Source of the DNA: an uncultured bacterium
GTDB lineage: Bacteria; Bacillota; Clostridia; Lachnospirales; Lachnospiraceae
Length of the DNA stretch: 18,950 bases
Direction of reading: 5' to 3'
Assembly: GCA_905216215.1 (NCBI GenBank)
Contig: CAJMSZ010000041.1
Coordinates: 1 to 18,950, forward strand
The translations under genes were made by a program, and so were the position numbers. Positions 1-7,780 of this stretch are shown here, piece after piece (the stretch's first letter is position 1; each line of letters starts with the position of its first letter). The notes under the pieces were generated by a model, which did no database searches, was not told where the DNA came from, and worked only from the letters and a program-made list of their open reading frames with translations.

Positions 1-251
1 AGGCACTGGAACAGTATCGTAAGAACCACGATGGAGCATTTACGCTTCAAAGATACAAAGGTCTCGGTGAAATGGACGCCCAGCAGCTTTGGGAGACCAC
101 ACTGAATCCTGAAACACGTAAATTAAAACGAATTGAAATCGAAGACGCCCGTATGGCATCCAGTGTGACGGAAATGCTTATGGGAACGGAAGTACCGCCA
201 AGACGTGCATTTATTTATGAGAATGCTACAGATGCGGAACTGGATGTATAG
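1..251 (+). CDS. parE: Type II topoisomerase subunit B, C-terminal fragment (ParE/GyrB-like)
   Basis: Only the last 82 residues are present; the reading frame enters at base 3 and ends with TAG at 249-251. The peptide contains the conserved C-terminal signature QRYKGLGEMDAQQLW followed by TTLNPETR and an IEDA block, which ends the TOPRIM/C-terminal part of GyrB and ParE. The B subunit is the ATPase and metal-binding half of the A2B2 enzyme that passes one DNA duplex through another. The stop codon abuts the Shine-Dalgarno sequence of the next gene, an A-subunit gene, so the pair is co-transcribed and translationally coupled. Assignment to topoisomerase IV rather than gyrase rests on the partner lacking a clear GyrA box; from this fragment alone I cannot separate ParE from GyrB. 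Confidence 0.85.
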   Translation, partial: ALEQYRKNHDGAFTLQRYKGLGEMDAQQLWETTLNPETRKLKRIEIEDARMASSVTEMLMGTEVPPRRAFIYENATDAELDV

Positions 252-262
252 GAGGTGGCATA

Positions 263-2503
263 ATGGAAGAATCACAGATTATTCGTACGGAATATTCAGA
301 ATTAATGAAAAAATCGTATATTGATTATGCCATGAGCGTTATCATTTCCCGTGCCATTCCAGATGTAAGAGACGGATTGAAGCCGGTACAGAGAAGAACG
401 TTATATGATATGTATGAATTGGGAATCCGCTATGACCGTCCATATAGAAAATGTGCCCGTATTGTAGGTGATACCATGGGTAAATATCATCCCCATGGAG
501 ACAGTTCTATTTACGATGCTCTTGTAGTGATGGCTCAGGATTTCAAAAAGGGAATGGTTCTTGTGGATGGACATGGAAACTTTGGCTCCATTGAAGGAGA
601 TGGAGCAGCTGCTATGCGTTACACCGAAGCACGTCTTGCAAAAATCACCCAGGAAGCCTTTCTGTCAGATATGGATAAGGACATTGTAGACTTTGTCCCC
701 AACTTTGATGAAACAGAAAAAGAACCTCAGGTTCTGCCAGTAAGAGTACCAAATCTGTTGCTTAACGGAGCAGAAGGAATCGCTGTAGGAATGGCAACCA
801 GTATTCCCACTCATAATCTGGGCGAGCTGGTAGACGCTGTCAAAGCCTACATGAAAAACAGTAATATCACCACCAAACAACTTATGAAATATATTAAGGG
901 ACCAGACTTTCCAACCGGTGGTATTGTAGTGAATCAGGATGAACTGCTTAATATCTATGAAACCGGAACCGGAAAAATTAAGATTCGCGGAAAGGTAGAA
1001 GTAGAAGAGCAAAAGGGTGGTCGCAAGAAGATTATCATTTCTGAAATACCGTATACCATGATTGGTGCAGGAATTGGGAAATTTTTAAATGATGTGTGCA
1101 GTCTGGTGGAAACAAAAAAGACCAACGATATTGTAGATATTTCCAACCAGTCTTCCAAAGAGGGCATTCGTATTGTTATTGAAGTGAAAAAAGATACGGA
1201 TGTAGATAATCTTATTAATATGCTTTATAAGAAAACCAAGCTGGAAGATACGTTTGGAGTCAATATGCTTGCAGTTGCTGATGGAAGACCGGAGATTCTG
1301 AATCTGAAGAAGATTATTGAATATCATGTGGATTTTCAGTTTGAACTGGCTACCAGAAAATATAAAACACTTCTTCAGAAAGAAAAGGAAAAACGAGAGG
1401 TTCAGGAAGGTCTGATTAAGGCCTGTGATGTAATCGACCTGATCATCGAAATTCTTCGTGGAAGCCGTTCTGTCAAAGATGCGAAAGCATGTCTGACCCA
1501 GGGTGTAACAGACAACATCCATTTTAAATCGAATATTTCTAAGAAAATGGCTGCGATGCTGCGCTTTACGGACAGACAAGCAACCGCAATACTGGAAATG
1601 CGCTTATACAAGTTGATCGGTCTGGAAATAGAAGCCTTGATGAAGGAACACGAACAGACAGTAGCAAACATTCTTCGTTATGAAGATATCCTGGATAACT
1701 ACGATTCCATGGCAAATGTCATTATTTCAGAATTAGATGCATTTAAGAAAGCGTATGGAATCAAACGTCGTACTCAGATAGAAAATGCGGAAGAAGCCAT
1801 TTTTGAAGAAAAGAAAATAGAAGAGCAGGAAGTTATGCTTCTTATGGACCGGTTCGGATACGCCAAAACCATAGACATGTCTGTCTATGAGCGTAACAGG
1901 GAAGCTGCGGACAAGGAAAACAAATATGTTTTATCCTGTATGAATACTGGAAGGGTTTGCATTTTTACATCTGATGGCAGCATGCATCAGGCAAAGGTAC
2001 AGGATATTCCTTATGGCAAGTTCCGTGATAAAGGCCAGCCTATTGACAATGTAAGCAATTATGATAGCTCCAAAGAAGAAATCATCTATCTCTGCGATGA
2101 ACGTCAGCTTTATTTTGGCAAATTTTTATTTGTAACAAAACAGGGAATGATAAAGGTGGTTGATGGTAAGGAATTCCAGGCAGGAAAACGTTCCATTGTT
2201 GCCTCGAAGTTACAGGAGGGGGATAGGATTGTATCTATTTCTATCTTAAGTTCGAATCAGAATATTGTATTTATGACAGAACGGGAATATATGCTTCGCA
2301 TTTCGGCATCGGATGTGCCGGAAAAGAAAAAGAATGCAATTGGTGTGCGCGGAATGAAACTTCAGAAAGACGATGCCATTGAAGCTGTTTATTTGTTTGA
2401 AGAAGGAAATGAGAAGAAAGTGACCTTCCACGAGAAGGAAATCAGTCTTAACAGATTAAAGCTTGCAAAACGGGATGGGGCAGGAACGAAGATACGAAAA
2501 TAA
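263..2503 (+). CDS. parC: Topoisomerase IV subunit A-like (second GyrA/ParC paralogue)
   Basis: A 746-residue type IIA topoisomerase A subunit, which cuts and rejoins DNA for decatenation or supercoil removal. The N-terminal breakage-reunion domain is intact: IPDVRDGLKPVQRR near residue 32, the quinolone-binding helix HGDSSIYD at 78-85, and the catalytic tyrosine in AAAMRYTEARL at Tyr120. A coiled tower region precedes a C-terminal beta-pinwheel from about residue 520 to the end. The canonical gyrase wrapping box QRRGGKG is not seen; the nearest stretch is YGKFRDKGQP from residue 584. The length matches ParC (about 750) better than GyrA (820-880), so topoisomerase IV is favoured. Ser81 and Asp85 are the usual quinolone-sensitive residues. 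ATG at 263 follows GGAGGTGG at 251-258. A diverged gyrase is the alternative. Confidence 0.85.
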   Translation: MEESQIIRTEYSELMKKSYIDYAMSVIISRAIPDVRDGLKPVQRRTLYDMYELGIRYDRPYRKCARIVGDTMGKYHPHGDSSIYDALVVMAQDFKKGMVLVDGHGNFGSIEGDGAAAMRYTEARLAKITQEAFLSDMDKDIVDFVPNFDETEKEPQVLPVRVPNLLLNGAEGIAVGMATSIPTHNLGELVDAVKAYMKNSNITTKQLMKYIKGPDFPTGGIVVNQDELLNIYETGTGKIKIRGKVEVEEQKGGRKKIIISEIPYTMIGAGIGKFLNDVCSLVETKKTNDIVDISNQSSKEGIRIVIEVKKDTDVDNLINMLYKKTKLEDTFGVNMLAVADGRPEILNLKKIIEYHVDFQFELATRKYKTLLQKEKEKREVQEGLIKACDVIDLIIEILRGSRSVKDAKACLTQGVTDNIHFKSNISKKMAAMLRFTDRQATAILEMRLYKLIGLEIEALMKEHEQTVANILRYEDILDNYDSMANVIISELDAFKKAYGIKRRTQIENAEEAIFEEKKIEEQEVMLLMDRFGYAKTIDMSVYERNREAADKENKYVLSCMNTGRVCIFTSDGSMHQAKVQDIPYGKFRDKGQPIDNVSNYDSSKEEIIYLCDERQLYFGKFLFVTKQGMIKVVDGKEFQAGKRSIVASKLQEGDRIVSISILSSNQNIVFMTEREYMLRISASDVPEKKKNAIGVRGMKLQKDDAIEAVYLFEEGNEKKVTFHEKEISLNRLKLAKRDGAGTKIRK

Positions 2504-2561
2504 GCCAATAAATAAATGGTATGAAATGAATTAAAATGAATCAAAATAATGATAAAAAGAC

Positions 2562-2589
2562 TTGATTTTATCAAAAAAAATGTTATAAT
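2562..2589 (+). promoter_or_regulatory. Sigma-A promoter of the rimP-nusA-infB operon
   Basis: TTGATT (2562-2567) and a perfect TATAAT (2584-2589) are separated by 16 bp. A TG one base upstream of the -10 (2581-2582) makes it an extended -10 promoter. The surroundings are A/T rich. Transcription would start near 2596, about 120 nt before rimP and about 20 nt before a hairpin terminator. No comparable promoter is visible closer to rimP. The start site is inferred. Confidence 0.75.
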
Positions 2590-2616
2590 ATTTTATGGTA
2601 ACATAAAGTTTTGGGC

Positions 2617-2645
2617 AAAGAGTGAACGAAAGTTCACTCTTTTTT
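2617..2645 (+). terminator. Intrinsic terminator behind parC and inside the rimP-nusA leader
   Basis: A perfect 9-bp stem (AGAGTGAAC at 2619-2627 with GTTCACTCT at 2632-2640) is closed by a GAAA tetraloop and followed by TTTTT at 2641-2645; two further A-T pairs extend the base. It can end the parC transcript. Because a strong promoter lies 28 bp upstream of it, it can also attenuate the rimP-nusA operon, yielding a short RNA of about 50 nt when it fires. The stem is only moderately GC rich and the U run is short, features that often make termination depend on NusA. Confidence 0.85.
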
Positions 2646-2715
2646 ATAGATTAAATGCAAGTGTTGAATGGAACAGGTAACTGCATAGCCCGATATGTGA
2701 AATGGAGGAAGCGCA

Positions 2716-3183
2716 TTGTCAAAAAAAGAAGTATACGAGCAGAAAGCAGAAGCCATTCTTCTTCCGATCATGGAGAAATATGGTTTTGAACTTTGGGATG
2801 TAGAATATGTGAAAGAGGGAAGTAACTGGTATCTCCGTGCTTACATTGATAAGCCCGGAGGCATTATGATCAATGACTGCGAAACAGTCAGTAGAGAACT
2901 TTCCGATATTTTGGATGCACAGGATTTCATCGAAGATGCTTACATTCTGGAAGTTAGCTCACCCGGACTTGGAAGACCATTAAAGAAGGAAAAAGATTTT
3001 GCAAGAAGTGTGGGAGAGGAAATTGAAATTCGGACGTACCGGGCAATCGACAGACAGAAAGAATTTATCGGGATTCTCAAAGAGTACGATAAAGACACCA
3101 TTACTATTGAGTATGAAGATGGCGAGACAAAACAGTTTGACAGAAGTGAAATAGCACTTGTTCGTTTAGCATTTGATTTTTAA
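2716..3183 (+). CDS. rimP: Ribosome maturation factor RimP
   Basis: A 155-residue protein of normal RimP length (B. subtilis about 156). RimP binds immature 30S subunits and is needed for central pseudoknot formation and early 30S assembly in the cytoplasm. The sequence shows the N-terminal alpha/beta domain with ELWDVEYVKEGSNWYLR, the family hallmark ILEVSSPGLGRPL around residues 78-90, and a small C-terminal Sm-like beta barrel. The start is a TTG at 2716, placed 6 nt after GGAGGA (2704-2709). It is the first gene of a long operon and lies directly before nusA, as in most bacteria. Confidence 0.95.
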   Translation: MSKKEVYEQKAEAILLPIMEKYGFELWDVEYVKEGSNWYLRAYIDKPGGIMINDCETVSRELSDILDAQDFIEDAYILEVSSPGLGRPLKKEKDFARSVGEEIEIRTYRAIDRQKEFIGILKEYDKDTITIEYEDGETKQFDRSEIALVRLAFDF

Positions 3184-3202
3184 AAGACAGGAGGAAATAG
3201 AA

Positions 3203-4369
3203 ATGAATACGGAATTATTAGAAGCACTCAATATTCTGGAAGAAGAAAAAGATATCAGCAAGGAAACATTACTGGATGCAATCGAAAATTCATTAATTAA
3301 TGCATGTAAGAATCATTTTGGGAAAGCAGATAATATTAAGGTGATCATGGATCGTGAAAACTGCGACTATAAATTGATTCAGGAGAAGAAGGTTGTAGAA
3401 ACGGTAGAGGACCCTGTAGAAGAAATCAGCCTAACCAATGCAAAGATGATGAATCCTGCAAATGAAATTGGTGATACTGTACAGATTCCGGTGGAATCAA
3501 AATCATTTGGACGAATTGCAACGCAGAACGCTAAGAACCTGATTCTTCAGAAAATCCGTGAAGAAGAACGTAAAGTAGTATATGATCAGTATTTTGAAAA
3601 AGAAAAAGACATTGTCACCGGTGTGGTACAGCGTTATGTTGGAAAGAATATCAGCATCAATCTTGGAAAAGCAGATGCAATGCTTACAGAAAATGAGCAG
3701 GTAAAAGGAGAAGTATTTGAACCAACAGAACGTATTAAACTTTACGTTGTAGAAGTGAAGAATACAACAAAAGGACCGAAGATTTTAGTTTCAAGAACGC
3801 ATCCTGAACTGGTAAAACGTTTATTTGAAGCAGAAGTGACAGAAGTAAAAGATGGCATTGTGGAAATTAAGAGCATTGCAAGAGAGGCAGGTTCCCGTAC
3901 CAAGATTGCCGTATGGTCTAACGACCCGGATGTTGATCCGGTAGGAGCATGTGTTGGTATGAACGGTGCAAGAGTTAATGCAATTGTAAAAGAACTCCGT
4001 GGTGAAAAAATTGATATCATCAACTGGAATGAGAACCCGGCTCTTTTGATTGAAAATGCACTTAGCCCGGCCAAAGTAATCTCAGTTATGGCTGATCCGG
4101 ACGAAAAGACAGCAAGTGTTATTGTCCCTGATTATCAGTTATCACTGGCAATCGGTAAGGAAGGACAGAATGCAAGACTGGCAGCCCGTCTGACAGGGTA
4201 CAAGATTGACATCAAGAGCGAAACACAGGCGATTGAATCAGGTGAACTTCCTGCAAATTATATGGATATGGGAAATGCTTCCGAAGAGGAATATCAGGAA
4301 AACTACACGGAAGATTTTTCAGAGGACTATGCAGATATCGATTTAGATTTAGACTTATATGAAGAATAA
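3203..4369 (+). CDS. nusA: Transcription termination/antitermination factor NusA
   Basis: A 388-residue NusA, which binds RNA polymerase and nascent RNA, promotes pausing and strengthens intrinsic terminators. Domains in order: N-terminal polymerase-binding domain (about 1-125), S1 domain (about 130-200, VTGVVQRYVGKNISINLG), and two KH domains with GxxG loops (VGMNGARV and IGKEGQNARL). An acidic tail rich in D and E ends in DLDLDLYEE. The length fits the short Gram-positive form without the extra C-terminal repeats of E. coli NusA. The ATG at 3203 follows GGAGG (3190-3194) with normal spacing; an in-frame upstream ATG at 3173 lies inside rimP and has no ribosome site. NusA may control its own operon through the terminator at 2617-2645. 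Confidence 0.97.
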   Translation: MNTELLEALNILEEEKDISKETLLDAIENSLINACKNHFGKADNIKVIMDRENCDYKLIQEKKVVETVEDPVEEISLTNAKMMNPANEIGDTVQIPVESKSFGRIATQNAKNLILQKIREEERKVVYDQYFEKEKDIVTGVVQRYVGKNISINLGKADAMLTENEQVKGEVFEPTERIKLYVVEVKNTTKGPKILVSRTHPELVKRLFEAEVTEVKDGIVEIKSIAREAGSRTKIAVWSNDPDVDPVGACVGMNGARVNAIVKELRGEKIDIINWNENPALLIENALSPAKVISVMADPDEKTASVIVPDYQLSLAIGKEGQNARLAARLTGYKIDIKSETQAIESGELPANYMDMGNASEEEYQENYTEDFSEDYADIDLDLDLYEE

Positions 4370-4383
4370 ATAGGAGTGATTGT

Positions 4384-4662
4384 TTGAGTATAACAAAGAA
4401 AATTCCTATGCGTAAATGTGTAGGATGCCAGCAGATGAAAAATAAAAAAGAGCTGCTTCGTGTTTTGAAGACCTCAGAAAATGAATTCGAATTAGATGCA
4501 ACCGGAAGAAAGAATGGCAGAGGCGCATACCTTTGCTTTTCCAAGGAATGTCTTCAGAAAGCGATTCAAAGCAAAGGCTTAGAGCGTTCCTTCAAGCAGT
4601 CGATTCCAAAAGAAGTATATGAAAAACTGGAAAAGGAGCTGGATGAACTTGATGTTAAATAG
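4384..4662 (+). CDS. rnpM: RNase P modulator RnpM (YlxR family)
   Basis: A 92-residue YlxR-family protein. Family members bind RNA, and recent work in B. subtilis links the family to RNase P, hence the name RnpM. Seen here: KCVGC (Cys12 and Cys15), the conserved basic turn GRKNGRGAYLC (Cys51), and a fourth cysteine at 56, which together resemble a small metal-binding or RNA-binding fold. The C terminus is a charged helix. Translation starts at TTG 4384, 7 nt after AGGAG (4372-4376). It lies 14 nt after nusA and overlaps ylxQ, as in the standard nusA-ylxR-ylxQ-infB order. Confidence 0.92.
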   Translation: MSITKKIPMRKCVGCQQMKNKKELLRVLKTSENEFELDATGRKNGRGAYLCFSKECLQKAIQSKGLERSFKQSIPKEVYEKLEKELDELDVK

Positions 4663-4981
4663 AACATTGTCAATGGTTGGTCTGGCAACCAAAGCAGGAA
4701 AAACAAAAAGTGGCGAGTTCCAGACTGAAAATGCAGTAAAGGATGGAACTGCTCAGTTGGTTATCGTAGCAGGTGATGCATCAGATAACACAAAAAAGAA
4801 ATTTCAAAACATGTGTGACTTTTATAAAGTGCCAATTTATTTTTATGGAGATAAAGATACCTTGGGGCATGCAATGGGAAAAGAATTCCGGGCAACACTT
4901 GCTGTTACAGATGCAGGATTTGCAGAAGGAATCAGAAAACATTTGGACTCAGAAGAAAACACGAATTGCATAGGGAGGTAG
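4652..4981 (+). CDS. ylxQ: YlxQ, L7Ae/L30e-family RNA-binding protein
   Basis: A 109-residue protein of the L7Ae/L30e/S12e family, whose members recognise kink-turn RNA. It shows GLATKAGKTKSGEFQTE near the N terminus, the central LVIVAGDASDNTKKKF strand-loop-helix, VPIYFYGDKDTLGHAMGKE, and the terminal LAVTDAGFA. Its cellular role is not settled. I chose ATG 4652, which begins MLNRTLSMVGL and matches the usual family start. An in-frame ATG at 4643, closer to GGAG at 4635-4638, would add three residues. Both overlap the end of rnpM (by 11 or 20 bp), implying coupled translation. The infB Shine-Dalgarno lies in its last codons. Confidence 0.88.
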   Translation: MLNRTLSMVGLATKAGKTKSGEFQTENAVKDGTAQLVIVAGDASDNTKKKFQNMCDFYKVPIYFYGDKDTLGHAMGKEFRATLAVTDAGFAEGIRKHLDSEENTNCIGR

Positions 4982-4987
4982 TTATTG

Positions 4988-7726
4988 ATGTCAAAATTAA
5001 GAGTATATGAACTGGCGAAGGAAATGAATAAGACGAACAAAGAAATGCTTGGACTTCTGAAAGAAAAGGGCATTGAAGTTGGAAGTCATATGAGTACACT
5101 TTCCGAAGAACAGATAAAAGCAGTAAAAGCTGCGCCGGCTAAAGAAGCACCAGCCAAAGAGACACTGGTGAAAGAAGAAAAGAAGAAAAATATTGTTCAG
5201 GTCTTCCGCCCACAGAACACTCAGAACGGTGGAAAACAGGGAAATCGTGTGCAGGGGAACCGTATGCAGGGGGGCCGCCCTCAGGGGAATGGTGAAAACC
5301 GGCAGGGAAACCGTTCTCAAAATGGCCGTATGCCAGGAGAACGTAACACTGAACGAAGTGGTGAAAACCGTCAGGGAAATCGTATCCAGGGGAATCGTCC
5401 TCAGAATGGTCGTATGCAAAATGGAAATGGCGAACAGCGCCAGCAGCGTTCTTTTGAGGGAAGAAATGACAACAGAGGAGAAAGAAGAGAAGGTTTCCAG
5501 GGCCGCAGAAATGATGGCGTTAGAAATACTGGCGAACAGCGCCAAAACCGTCCAAATGACGGAAGAAGAGATGGATTCCAGAATCGCAGAAATGACGGAG
5601 GAAGAGATGGATTCCAGAATCGCAGAAATGACGGAGGAAGAGAATTTAATAAGGACCGTGATTTCAATCAGAACCGTGGATTTAATAAGAATCGTGATTT
5701 TGATAAAGAAAAAGATTTCGATAAAGACAGAGATTCCAGAGATAACCGTAGGGATGACAGGAAAAAATCCAGCCCGGCTATTCCGGCACCGGCAATTACA
5801 GAACAGAAGCCAAGCCGTTCAAAGTCAAAAGATGCACACAGCAATAAGAAGAAAGATTACAGCAAGAATAATGCCAATGAAGATGGAATGACAAAAGGGA
5901 AAAAGGGCAAAAATAATACGCCTCAGCCTAAATTAGAAAAACCACAGCCGAAGAAGGAAGTGGTAGAAGAACAGATTAAACAGATTACAATTCCAGAAAA
6001 GCTTACTATCCAGGAGTTGGCAGACAAGATGAAGATTCAGCCATCTGTCATTGTTAAGAAACTTTTTATGCAGGGTAAAATTGTAACAGTTAACCAGGAA
6101 GTTGATTTCGATACAGCAGAAGAAATCGCAATGGAATTTGACGTGCTCTGCGAAAAAGAGGAAGTAGTAGATGTAATCGAAGAACTTCTCCGTGAAGACG
6201 AAGAAGATGAAAAGAAACTGAAGAAACGTCCACCGGTAGTCTGTGTTATGGGTCACGTTGACCACGGTAAAACATCCCTTCTGGATGCAATCCGTAATAC
6301 ACACGTTATCGCTGGAGAAGCCGGTGGAATCACACAGCATATTGGTGCATCTGTAGTAGAAGTCAACGGAGAAAAGATTACTTTCCTTGACACTCCGGGA
6401 CATGAAGCTTTTACCGCAATGCGTATGCGTGGCGCAAGCTCTACTGATATTGCAATTCTTGTTGTTGCTGCTGATGATGGTGTTATGCCACAGACTGTAG
6501 AAGCAATTAACCATGCAAAAGCAGCAGGAATTGATATCATTGTAGCTGTTAACAAGATTGATAAACCGGCAGCAAATGTAGAACGTGTAAAACAGGAACT
6601 TACAGAATATGAACTGATTGCAGAAGACTGGGGTGGAAGCACCATCTTTGTACCTGTTTCTGCAAAAACAGGAGAAGGAATTGACGAATTGATGGAGATG
6701 ATTCTTCTGACAGCGGAAATGGCTGAACTGAAGGCAAATCCGAACCGTCGTGCAAGAGGACTTGTTATTGAAGCAGAGCTTGATAAAGGAAAAGGACCTG
6801 TTGCAACTGTACTTGTTCAGAAAGGTACTCTTCGTATCGGTGACCCAATCGCAGCCGGTTCTGCTTATGGTAAGGTACGTGCCATGATGGACGATAAAGG
6901 ACGTCGCGTAAAAGAAGCAGGCCCGTCTACTCCGGTAGAAATTCTTGGATTAAACGATGTGCCAAACGCAGGCGAAGTGTTTGTAGGATGTGGAAACGAA
7001 AAAGAAGCCCGCAACTTTGCAGATACCTTCATCAGACAGGGTCGTGTGAAAATGTTGGATGAAACCAAGTCCAGAATGTCTCTTGACGATTTGTTTAACC
7101 AGATTCAGGAAGGTAATCTGAAAGAACTTGGTATTATCGTAAAAGCCGATGTTCAGGGATCTGTAGAAGCAATTAAGCAGAGTCTTGTAAAACTTTCTAA
7201 CGATGAAGTAGTTGTTAAGATTATTCATGGTGGTGTAGGCGCCATCAATGAATCAGATGTTTCCCTTGCAGCAGCATCCAATGCGATTATTATCGGATTT
7301 AATGTTCGCCCGGATGCAACAGCAAAAGAAACAGCAGAACGTGAAGGCGTTGATATGCGTCTCTATCGAGTTATCTACAACGCAATCGAAGATGTAGAAG
7401 CTGCCATGAAGGGTATGCTGGAACCGGTATACGAAGAGAAGGTTCTTGGCCATGCTGAAGTCCGCCAAACATTCAAAGCTTCCGGAGTTGGTACAATTGC
7501 AGGTTCATATGTGCTGGATGGTGTTATTGAACGAGACAGCAATGTACGTATTACACGTGATGGTATCGTAATTTATGATGGAAAACTTGCTTCTCTGAAA
7601 CGTTTCAAAGATGATGTCAAAGAAGCAAAAACAGGATATGAATGTGGATGTGTATTTGAACGATTTAACGATGTAAAAGAAGGCGATATAATTGAAGCCT
7701 TTAAGATGGTTGAAATTCCAAGATAA
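4988..7726 (+). CDS. infB: Translation initiation factor IF2 with repeat-rich disordered N-terminal region
   Basis: A 912-residue IF2, the GTPase that brings fMet-tRNA to the 30S subunit and promotes 50S joining. Order: IF2N motif (1-45, LRVYELAKEMNKTNKEML), short Ala/Lys linker, a long Arg/Gly/Asn-rich low-complexity region (about 81-261), a Lys-rich stretch to about 320, a second IF2N domain (about 330-385), and then the GTPase core. G motifs are intact: GHVDHGKT (422-429), DTPGH (468-472), NKID (522-525), SAK (558-560). Domains II, III and the fMet-tRNA-binding C1/C2 follow. It is much longer than B. subtilis IF2 (about 716) because of the disordered region. ATG 4988 follows GGGAGG (4973-4978); an adjacent TTG at 4985 is the alternative. 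Confidence 0.97.
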   Translation: MSKLRVYELAKEMNKTNKEMLGLLKEKGIEVGSHMSTLSEEQIKAVKAAPAKEAPAKETLVKEEKKKNIVQVFRPQNTQNGGKQGNRVQGNRMQGGRPQGNGENRQGNRSQNGRMPGERNTERSGENRQGNRIQGNRPQNGRMQNGNGEQRQQRSFEGRNDNRGERREGFQGRRNDGVRNTGEQRQNRPNDGRRDGFQNRRNDGGRDGFQNRRNDGGREFNKDRDFNQNRGFNKNRDFDKEKDFDKDRDSRDNRRDDRKKSSPAIPAPAITEQKPSRSKSKDAHSNKKKDYSKNNANEDGMTKGKKGKNNTPQPKLEKPQPKKEVVEEQIKQITIPEKLTIQELADKMKIQPSVIVKKLFMQGKIVTVNQEVDFDTAEEIAMEFDVLCEKEEVVDVIEELLREDEEDEKKLKKRPPVVCVMGHVDHGKTSLLDAIRNTHVIAGEAGGITQHIGASVVEVNGEKITFLDTPGHEAFTAMRMRGASSTDIAILVVAADDGVMPQTVEAINHAKAAGIDIIVAVNKIDKPAANVERVKQELTEYELIAEDWGGSTIFVPVSAKTGEGIDELMEMILLTAEMAELKANPNRRARGLVIEAELDKGKGPVATVLVQKGTLRIGDPIAAGSAYGKVRAMMDDKGRRVKEAGPSTPVEILGLNDVPNAGEVFVGCGNEKEARNFADTFIRQGRVKMLDETKSRMSLDDLFNQIQEGNLKELGIIVKADVQGSVEAIKQSLVKLSNDEVVVKIIHGGVGAINESDVSLAAASNAIIIGFNVRPDATAKETAEREGVDMRLYRVIYNAIEDVEAAMKGMLEPVYEEKVLGHAEVRQTFKASGVGTIAGSYVLDGVIERDSNVRITRDGIVIYDGKLASLKRFKDDVKEAKTGYECGCVFERFNDVKEGDIIEAFKMVEIPR
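5554..5643 (+). repeat. 36-bp in-frame tandem repeat in infB
   Basis: Two adjacent 36-bp units (5554-5589 and 5590-5625) differ at one base (5564 A against 5600 G), and a third, partial copy covers 5626-5643. Each unit encodes the 12-residue block NDGRRDGFQNRR or NDGGRDGFQNRR. There is no spacer, and the reading frame is kept. This fits slippage or unequal exchange within a coding low-complexity region. Confidence 0.9.
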
Positions 7727-7780
7727 TTTAGAATTTCAAACGAGTTCCTATTTACATCCGCAGATGAAATGGAGAGCAGT

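Noticed and set aside
494..517. A possible quinolone-resistance change in the ParC/GyrA-like protein.
   Set aside because: The motif HGDSSIYD keeps serine and an acidic residue at the two key positions, so it looks like the sensitive type.
3173..3202. An upstream in-frame ATG for nusA.
   Set aside because: It lies inside the end of rimP without a Shine-Dalgarno; ATG 3203 follows a strong site.
5554..5643. The 36-bp repeats as a CRISPR-like array.
   Set aside because: The units are directly abutting with no spacers and are in-frame coding sequence within infB.
5193..5891. A 232-codon open frame on the plus strand, offset from infB.
   Set aside because: It lies wholly within the infB low-complexity region, and its odd Met/Glu/Arg composition mirrors the repeats in a shifted frame. 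It has no ribosome site or family resemblance.
5933..6514. A 193-codon minus-strand open frame opposite infB.
   Set aside because: It is the complement of the IF2 GTPase domain, with a Cys/Phe-rich shadow composition and no supporting signals.
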